Source: Parazoarcus communis (GTDB lineage: Bacteria > Pseudomonadota > Gammaproteobacteria > Burkholderiales > Rhodocyclaceae). Taken from it: a stretch of DNA of 64,000 bases. The notes beneath the pieces were generated by a model. That model saw nothing but the letters and a program-made list of their open reading frames with translations. It was not told the origin of the DNA and did no database searches. Positions 58,702-64,000 of the stretch are shown piece by piece. How positions within the stretch are numbered: position 1 is the stretch's first letter; each line of letters opens with the position of its first letter. The translations under genes were made by a program, and so were the position numbers. The stretch covers positions 1,364,001-1,428,000 of the forward strand of contig NZ_CP022187.1 in the NCBI RefSeq assembly GCF_003111645.1, read 5' to 3'.

Positions 58702-59127
58702 TCAGGCCTCGAGGGTCGATTCGAGCGTGATCGTCGCATTGAGTACCTTGGACACCGGACAGCCGGTCTTGGCCTTGTCGGCGATGCTTTCGAAGGTCTG
58801 GCGGTCGGTGCCTGGGATCTTCGCCCGCAGAACAAGATGCACGGCGGTGATGGTGAAGTCGTCGCCGGTCTTGTCCAGGGTCACGCTCGCCTTGGTCTCG
58901 AGGCGTTCGGCGGTGATGCCGGCCACGCCCAGTTGCGCCGACAGCGCCATCGTGAAGCAGCCCGCGTGCGCCGCGGCGATCAGTTCTTCGGGATTGGTGC
59001 CGGGGCCGTCTTCGAAGCGCGTGTTGAAACCGTACTGAGCATCCTCGAGGATGCCACTCTGTGTCGAGATGCTGCCCTTGCCTTGCTTGAGGTCACCGGT
59101 CCAGACGGCAGATGCAGATCGTTTCAT
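58702..59127 (-). CDS. osmC: OsmC-type organic hydroperoxide reductase
   Basis: 141 residues from ATG 59127 (CAGGAGA site); the longer open frame upstream is antisense to an IS remnant and is not used. Very close to E. coli OsmC: ASAVWTGDLKQGKGSISTQSG (in two blocks), GTNPEELIAAAHAGCFTMAL with the peroxidatic Cys and KTGCPVSKVL with the resolving Cys. It reduces organic hydroperoxides with thiol reductant; osmotic and oxidative stress protection. Confidence 0.93.
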   Translation of the reverse strand: MKRSASAVWTGDLKQGKGSISTQSGILEDAQYGFNTRFEDGPGTNPEELIAAAHAGCFTMALSAQLGVAGITAERLETKASVTLDKTGDDFTITAVHLVLRAKIPGTDRQTFESIADKAKTGCPVSKVLNATITLESTLEA

Positions 59128-59262
59128 GGTGTTTCTCCTGATCGGTTGGGTCGAGGGATGACGGCCCGGTCGCTGCGGTTCCGGACGCGGCCGGGCGCCG
59201 TGATCGCCAAGGCATGGTCGCCGCATTGACGTAAAGCGTCCGTTCGCTGACGCACAGTCGCT

Positions 59263-59643
59263 CGCCGTGTTCTGGTCAGCGACAACGATGCGACCCATAA
59301 GCACCCGACCGTCCGACAATGGCTTGAAAAGCATCCGCGTTTCCATATCCACTTCACACCGACCTCCGTGTCTTGGCTCAACATGGTCGAGCGCCTCTTC
59401 CGCAGCATCTCGACCGACCGATGGGAGTGCGGCGTCTTTCGCAGCGTCCCTGAATTGATCTCGGCCATCGACGAGTACATCGCCGTGCATAGCCGAAATC
59501 CGATGCACCTTGTCTCGACAGCCAAAGCCGATGACACGCTCCAAAAAGTCATTCGCGCCAACCGCAAGCTCAGTTCGAAGAAGAACGAAGCACTACACTC
59601 GCGGTCGCACCCGTTTGCTCGCCCTCCGAGCGGGCTTCGCTGA
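59263..59643 (+). pseudogene. C-terminal remnant of an IS630-family transposase
   Basis: One frame reads VLVSDNDATHKHPTVRQWL, then FTPTSVSWLNMVERLFRSI and FRSVPELISAIDEYIAVHSR: the second Asp and the Glu regions of IS630/Tc1-type DDE transposases. The N-terminal two-thirds, including the first catalytic Asp, is missing, and the C-terminal end runs into unrelated sequence. Dead fragment. Confidence 0.75.
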
Positions 59644-60022
59644 TCAACTGTCCCGTAGCCGAGTTGTGTGCGTTGCCGTACAGAAAACCCACGCAAGCCC
59701 CGCGTAGGTGGCGGTCTAATCGGAGACTCGCTGTGCAGTTGGCCTCTCTCACCGCAGGGCAAAAATGAGATCCTTTCTGGAAACATCCATCACGCTCGTG
59801 GTACGTCTCGCCCAAGTTCCCTGCCATCGCCGAACGCAGCGCAGGTACATACACTTTGTAGGCACGATCCCCAGAGCCGCTCTCGCAGACCGTCGAAGTC
59901 GCCTTCGGGCGATGGGCCACGAGCCGCCGATCTTGATGGATGCGCCGCGATGAAAGGCCGCCACGCCCGCCGTCTAGGCACGCTTCACAGCTGACGCAAC
60001 GGCGGTTCTCGCAGTCAAGCGC
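59644..60022. other. Intergenic stretch between IS630 remnant and nhaA
   Basis: About 380 bp downstream of nhaA. No gene, strong promoter or terminator recognised. Confidence 0.4.
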
Positions 60023-61399
60023 TCACTCCGGGCCGGGCGCCTGCGTCGCCTTCGATGTCCGCAAAATGGCGATACCGACCGCCGCGGCCAGCAACGAACC
60101 GATCAGGATGGCCAGCTGGGCCTCGCGCTCGAAATGGGTGCCGTGAAACGCCAGGCCGCTGATGAACAGCGCCATGGTGAAGCCGATGCCGGCCAGGAAG
60201 GCGGTGCCGATCAACTGGCGCCAGGTTGCCCCTTGGGGCAGTTCGGCCAGCCCGGTCTTCACCGCCAGCCAACTGGCCAGGCCGATGCCGACCGATTTAC
60301 CGAGCACCAGCCCGACCATGATCCCCAGCGGCACGGCCGTCGACAGTGTGCCCAGCACAGTGGCGTCGATCGCGACCCCTGCATTGAACAAACCAAATGC
60401 CGGGAGGATGCCGTAGGTGACCCACGGCTGCACACTATGTTCGAAGCGCTGCAGCGGTGCGGTGGCAGCGTCGAGGTTGCCCGCGATCGCGCCGATGATG
60501 GCGACACGATCGGGATCCATTGCGTCGGGCTCGTTGTCGAGGGCCTGGGCTTCGATGTCGTCGGCGCCGCGGTGGATCACCTGCGGCAGCGCGTCGGGCA
60601 CGATGTTCACGCGCGCGGGCACGAACAGCGCCGTCAGCACACCGGCCAGTGTCGCGTGCAGACCGGACATGTAGAAGCCGGCCCACAGACCCAGCCCGAG
60701 CAGCAGGTAGATCGATCCCCGGCGGGCCCCCATGCGGTTGGCCAGCCACAGCGCCAGCAGCACGGCGGCGATCACGGCGACGCCGCGCCATTCGATCGAC
60801 GCGGTGTAGAAGATTGCGATGACCAGTAGCGCGCCGAGGTCGTCGACGATGGCCAGTGCGACCAGGAAGACCTTCAGCGCTTCGGGGATGCGCGAGCCCA
60901 GGACGGTCAGCGCACCGAGCGCAAAGGCAATGTCGGTCGCCATCGGAATGCCCCAGCCCCTGGCGCCTGCGCCATCGAAGTTGAACCCGGCATAGATCAG
61001 CGCCGGGACCACCATGCCGCCGACGGCGGCCACGATCGGCAGCATCGCCTTGCGTCGTTCGGCCAGCTCACCGACCAGAAACTCGCGCTTGATCTCGAGT
61101 CCGACGCCGAAGAAGAAGATCGCCATCAGGCCATCGTTTATCCAATGGCGAAGGTCCAGGCGCAACACCTGGTCGCCAAGTGAAATGCCCAGCGGAACGC
61201 CCAGCATCTGCTCGTAGGCCCCTGCCCACGGCGAGTTGGCCCAGGCCAGCGCCAACATGGCAAAGCCCAGCAGCACCAAGCCGCCGGAGGCCTGCTGTTG
61301 TTCGAACAGCTGGAATGGCCGCAGCACGCGGTCCCCTGCGTGCTCGGCCTTGGTCCGACCCAACAGCTCTTCCTCATGCGCCAGAGGGCCTGGATTCAT
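60023..61399 (-). CDS. nhaA: Na+/H+ antiporter NhaA
   Basis: 458 residues from ATG 61399; the open frame extends 100 codons further, but that part is Arg/Pro/Ala-rich and unlike the family. The ion-site aspartates lie in ALAIVDDLGALLVIAIFY; other NhaA blocks are HWINDGLMAIFFFGVGLEIKRE (two adjacent signatures) and GIPMATDIAFALG. It exports Na+ in exchange for protons. A long loop (about 290-330) is present between helices. The chosen start lacks a good ribosome site, so it could be wrong. Confidence 0.92.
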   Translation of the reverse strand: MNPGPLAHEEELLGRTKAEHAGDRVLRPFQLFEQQQASGGLVLLGFAMLALAWANSPWAGAYEQMLGVPLGISLGDQVLRLDLRHWINDGLMAIFFFGVGLEIKREFLVGELAERRKAMLPIVAAVGGMVVPALIYAGFNFDGAGARGWGIPMATDIAFALGALTVLGSRIPEALKVFLVALAIVDDLGALLVIAIFYTASIEWRGVAVIAAVLLALWLANRMGARRGSIYLLLGLGLWAGFYMSGLHATLAGVLTALFVPARVNIVPDALPQVIHRGADDIEAQALDNEPDAMDPDRVAIIGAIAGNLDAATAPLQRFEHSVQPWVTYGILPAFGLFNAGVAIDATVLGTLSTAVPLGIMVGLVLGKSVGIGLASWLAVKTGLAELPQGATWRQLIGTAFLAGIGFTMALFISGLAFHGTHFEREAQLAILIGSLLAAAVGIAILRTSKATQAPGPE

Positions 61400-61652
61400 G
61401 GTCGGAGGGGCTCTGGCGCCATGTCCGTGCGCCGGCTTCTCGGCGTACGGGGCGGCAGGGTCGCGTGCGTGGGAATCATTTCGCTGATTATCGCGATCCC
61501 TGTCTGCTGCACCATGCGTTGCCGCACAGACGAGGTCACGCGAGCAGGAAAGACTGCGAAGGGCAGGATCAGTCTTGGTCAGATAGCGTGCGGCAGACAT
61601 CGTCGGTGTGTTACTGGTTGAACCGGGGCCTGTCCGACTGAATCGGGCCCCC

Positions 61653-61669
61653 CCAGGAGTCGAACCTGG
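61653..61669 (-). other. tRNA T-arm-like fragment
   Basis: On the reverse strand CCAGG-TTCGACT-CCTGG makes a perfect T-arm followed by a GGGGGGCCC acceptor-like strand, but there is no anticodon or D arm upstream. Probably the 3' end of a tRNA left by an integration event; too short to be sure. Confidence 0.35.
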
Positions 61670-61712
61670 CTGCGCCCGCCGCCAAGCCAGAGACATCACC
61701 TAAGGAAATGAG

Positions 61713-62248
61713 ATGAAGACCACTCACCCGGGCGGGAATTTCCGAACGGGCGTCGATCCAGGAGCGGCCCTGCCTGTCGCTCTAGCCGCCGACCTATCGA
61801 AGCCATCCGGACAACCAGCAAGACCCGATCCGGTTCTGCCATCTGGTGAAGGCGATGGAGACATCGCTGCGACAGCAGAACGCGGTCGATGCCACCATGG
61901 CCCTGCTCGAAGGACTTCGAGGCCTTGGCCCAGGACCACGACCTCTGGAATCAAACACTCGACGGCTTGGCCGTGCTGGGCGCACCGGCCCTGCTCCGCG
62001 TGTTTCCGTTGCAGCGGCAGGCGACCCCGTGGTCCGAGTTTGCCGTGGTTGCCGACAGCTTCCACACCAAGCCACTGCGTCAGTTTCTGCAATTGAATGG
62101 GCGCTACCAGGTGCTGGCGCTCAGCTTGCAACAGATGCAGCTTTTCGAAGGGGAGCGTCACGTGCTTGATGCCGTGACGCTGGCACCCGGCGCGCCGCAG
62201 CCGATGAACGCGGCACCCCGAGCAGGCAAGGATTGGAGATACGAATGA
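61713..62248 (+). pseudogene. baeRF-family (bacterial eRF1-like) gene, broken
   Basis: One frame reads SIQERPCLSL, an in-frame TAG (61783-61785) where the family has Tyr, then PPTYRSHPDNQQDPIRF and VKAMETSLRQQNAVDATMAL; the next frame continues DFEALAQDHDLWNQTLDGLAV, FHTKPLRQFLQLNGRYQVLALS and LFEGERHVLDAV. These blocks follow the order of bacterial homologues of eukaryotic release factor 1. One nonsense change, one frame change near 61910 and loss of the C-terminal half (usual length about 370 residues) make it non-functional. Confidence 0.7.
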
Positions 62249-62754
62249 AAGTGAATCCTCGATGACGCGTCGTTATCCAAAAATTGTCGTCAAAACCAGG
62301 GGGCGTTTCCATCTCTTGGGACACGCTTGCCGGACACCTGATTCCCGGGCAAGCGGTGGCCCGCATAGAGGGGGCGTATTGAGGGTGCGCCCAGGTAGCA
62401 GGCGCGATTGCAGTTGTTAGATCGGAAACCTGAGGCGCTTGGCAAGCGTACTTCCCATGGATGTATTGCGGATGAGCCTACTTAAAGTAGCCGGCTTCCA
62501 TAAAACCCGGGGCGCTTCAAACGGCTCTTGCGCATGACTTCCTCTTTTCTCTGGGAGCCATCCTCTAAAGTTTCTCCTGGTCCGAAAACCCCGGAGCAGG
62601 TCAACACCCCTCCGATTCATGACTTTTCCTGATTAATCAGCACCCAAAGAATCGTTTGTTGTGCACTTGCGTGAATTTCATAATCCGCCTCAATCGCACT
62701 GACCCAAACGCAGGCCAGTTGCGAAATTCCAACCAGGCAGACAGGAGACTCGCA
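62249..62754. other. Intergenic region upstream of the Rieske oxygenase
   Basis: About 500 bp without a recognisable gene, and the composition becomes more AT-rich from 62600. It marks the right edge of the scarred region and must hold the Rieske gene promoter; an AGGAGA ribosome site lies at 62741-62746. Confidence 0.4.
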
Positions 62755-63963
62755 ATGAACGCACCGACCGAAATCCGCAACTTCAAGGTTTTCGAACTCA
62801 AGAACGTACTCAATTCGATTGAAGAAGCCGTTGGCCTTGGCAACGAGTTTTATACCGACGACAGCTATTTCAAGTTCGAGCGCGACCGCGTGCTTGCACA
62901 GGGCTGGGCATGCATCGGTTTTGCGAGTGACGTCGGGACGAACAACTACGTCAAGCCGATCGAGTTCATGGGCTTGCCCCTTCTGATGATGCGAAATCGC
63001 GACGGTGCGCTGCAGGTATTCCACAACGTGTGCAGCCATCGTGGAATGAAGCTGGTGCATGAGGCAGGTGAAATTCAGGGCCTGATCCGTTGCGCCTACC
63101 ACTCCTGGACGTATGACCTCAACGGCGCACTGAAAGGTACGCCTCACGTTGGCGGGATCAACCAGCACAAGGATCCGCGCTTCGCCTGTGAAAAGCACGG
63201 TCTGAAGGCACTGCGCAGCCACGTCTGGATGGACATGGTGTTCGTCAATCTGTCCGGCACGGCACCGGCATTCGAAGACGCCATCCGGCCGCTCACGGAG
63301 CGTTGGGAGCAGTTCCTGGGCAAGGACGGCATGTCGCTGCTGCGCGCCCCGATCAGCGATGGTGCGATGAGCATCGAGGTGAATTGCAACTGGAAACTCG
63401 CGGTCGAGAACTATTGCGAGGCCTATCACCTCCCCTGGGTGCACCCGAGCCTCAACACCTACTCGCGCCTCGAAGATCACTACAACATCATGTTCGATGG
63501 CAACTTCGCAGGCCAGGGCAGCTACGCCTACAACCTCGCGGACATCGAAGGGACGTCGCTGCCGACCTTCCCTTCGTGGCCTGCGGACCGCATGCGCAAT
63601 GCAGAATACGTTGCGTTCTTCCCCAATGTGCTGCTCGGCATCCAGGCTGACCATGCCTTTGCCATGGTGCTTGAGCCGCTGGCCGCGAACAAGACCGTAG
63701 AGCACCTGCGCCTGTTCTACGTCGGCGACGAAGCTGCACGAAAGGACATCTATGCGGCCAGCCGTCACGCCATCCTCAGCGCCTGGCGAGTGGTGTTCTC
63801 GGAAGACATCGGTGCGGTCGAAGGCATGCAGGCCGGACGTCAGTCGCCGGGCTATCAGGGCGGTGTGTTCTCGCCCGAGATGGACGTACCAACGCACTAC
63901 TTCCATCAGTGGGCCGCGCGCCGGATTCTTTCCGCCAACGGTCAAGGGCAAGAGGCCGCGTGA
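62755..63963 (+). CDS. Rieske-type oxygenase alpha subunit
   Basis: 402 residues from ATG 62755 (AGGAG site); the frame is open upstream but not conserved. The Rieske 2Fe-2S ligands are C93-x-H95 (NVCSHRG) and C113-x2-H116 (RCAYHSW). The mononuclear iron site is in ENYCEAYHLPWVHPSL (two His) with a C-terminal Asp in FSEDIGAVEG. It resembles the choline/betaine-type and aromatic ring-hydroxylating groups. It overlaps the next ATG by 1 bp (TGATG). Confidence 0.9.
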   Translation: MNAPTEIRNFKVFELKNVLNSIEEAVGLGNEFYTDDSYFKFERDRVLAQGWACIGFASDVGTNNYVKPIEFMGLPLLMMRNRDGALQVFHNVCSHRGMKLVHEAGEIQGLIRCAYHSWTYDLNGALKGTPHVGGINQHKDPRFACEKHGLKALRSHVWMDMVFVNLSGTAPAFEDAIRPLTERWEQFLGKDGMSLLRAPISDGAMSIEVNCNWKLAVENYCEAYHLPWVHPSLNTYSRLEDHYNIMFDGNFAGQGSYAYNLADIEGTSLPTFPSWPADRMRNAEYVAFFPNVLLGIQADHAFAMVLEPLAANKTVEHLRLFYVGDEAARKDIYAASRHAILSAWRVVFSEDIGAVEGMQAGRQSPGYQGGVFSPEMDVPTHYFHQWAARRILSANGQGQEAA

Positions 63964-64000
63964 TGAAACACGCGATCGCCAGCCATTGGCAGAACTACAT
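63963..64000 (+). CDS. Start of an oxidoreductase gene, possibly aldehyde dehydrogenase
   Basis: Only MKHAIASHWQNY is inside the window. The HWQNY(I) motif resembles aldehyde dehydrogenase N-termini, which would fit a Rieske demethylase/ALDH pair, but 12 residues cannot prove it. The start is fixed by the TGATG overlap. Confidence 0.35.
   Translation, partial: MKHAIASHWQNY

Noticed and set aside
58702-59544. 280-codon version of the OsmC gene
   Set aside because: The extra N-terminal part is antisense to the IS630 remnant, and the ATG at 59127 has a good ribosome site and the standard OsmC start.
62400-62754. Sigma54 promoter upstream of the Rieske gene
   Set aside because: A TTGGCA (near 62439) is followed by no GC at the required -12 spacing.

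Overview
The window is GC-rich, densely coding, and looks like a chromosomal segment of a betaproteobacterium, most probably Rhodocyclales (Thauera/Azoarcus/Aromatoleum type). That placement is an inference: it rests on the gene types (a 1311-residue single-chain PurL, ETF-quinone oxidoreductase, DUF2863, a PpsA/PpsR pair, an aromatic-type catabolic operon, and a copper locus of the kind found in denitrifiers). No rRNA or complete tRNA is visible.

Layout. (1) 1-2380: start of an acyl/acetoacetyl-CoA synthetase, a hotdog thioesterase and ETF-QO (fatty acid or aromatic acyl-CoA oxidation). (2) 2421-13870: a DUF481 protein, a Crp/Fnr-type regulator, then a nine-gene leftward block with two TonB receptors, a polyferredoxin membrane protein, a TauE/CcdA-like membrane protein, a periplasmic protein, two DUF2946 proteins, PCu(A)C and Sco. 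One receptor carries the CxxxM and HxM copper ligands of the NosA/OprC family. A perfect TATAAT with an FNR-like box about 41 bp upstream of the inferred start site lies before the first gene, so this reads as an anaerobically induced copper acquisition system. (3) 14009-24870: purL, a translationally coupled five-gene lipid/envelope operon (two PAP2 phosphatases, flippase-like protein, ArnC-like and ArnT-like glycosyltransferases), a coiled-coil membrane protein and an M23 peptidase. (4) 24871-33103: ppsA and its regulator ppsR (divergent), DUF2863, msrB, an alpha/beta hydrolase, a PQQ-type sugar dehydrogenase and an IclR regulator. (5) 33137-39653: a seven-gene catabolic operon (MBL hydrolase, FAD monooxygenase, DUF2783, GlxI-like VOC protein, FAH hydrolase, TRAP binding protein, maleylacetoacetate isomerase) behind a good sigma70 promoter.

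(6) 39736-51219: a divergent WYL regulator followed by a complete type I-E CRISPR-Cas system (cas3, cse1, cse2, cas7, cas5, cas6e, cas1, cas2) and a 27-repeat array. Twenty-eight of the 29 repeat positions are constant. The 29th varies, as expected if it comes from the protospacer-adjacent motif. (7) 51245-62650: an IS256-family element, then a scarred stress-type region holding antiporters (CPA1, NhaA), PRC-barrel and OsmC proteins and at least four broken genes (a glycine-zipper protein with one missing base, an IS91-type and an IS630-type transposase remnant, and a baeRF-family gene with a stop and a frameshift). (8) 62755-64000: a Rieske oxygenase alpha subunit overlapping the start of another gene.

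The best candidate for an under-described system is the copper block: it couples outer-membrane copper receptors to a polyferredoxin/CcdA-like membrane pair, which suggests reductive copper uptake under FNR control.
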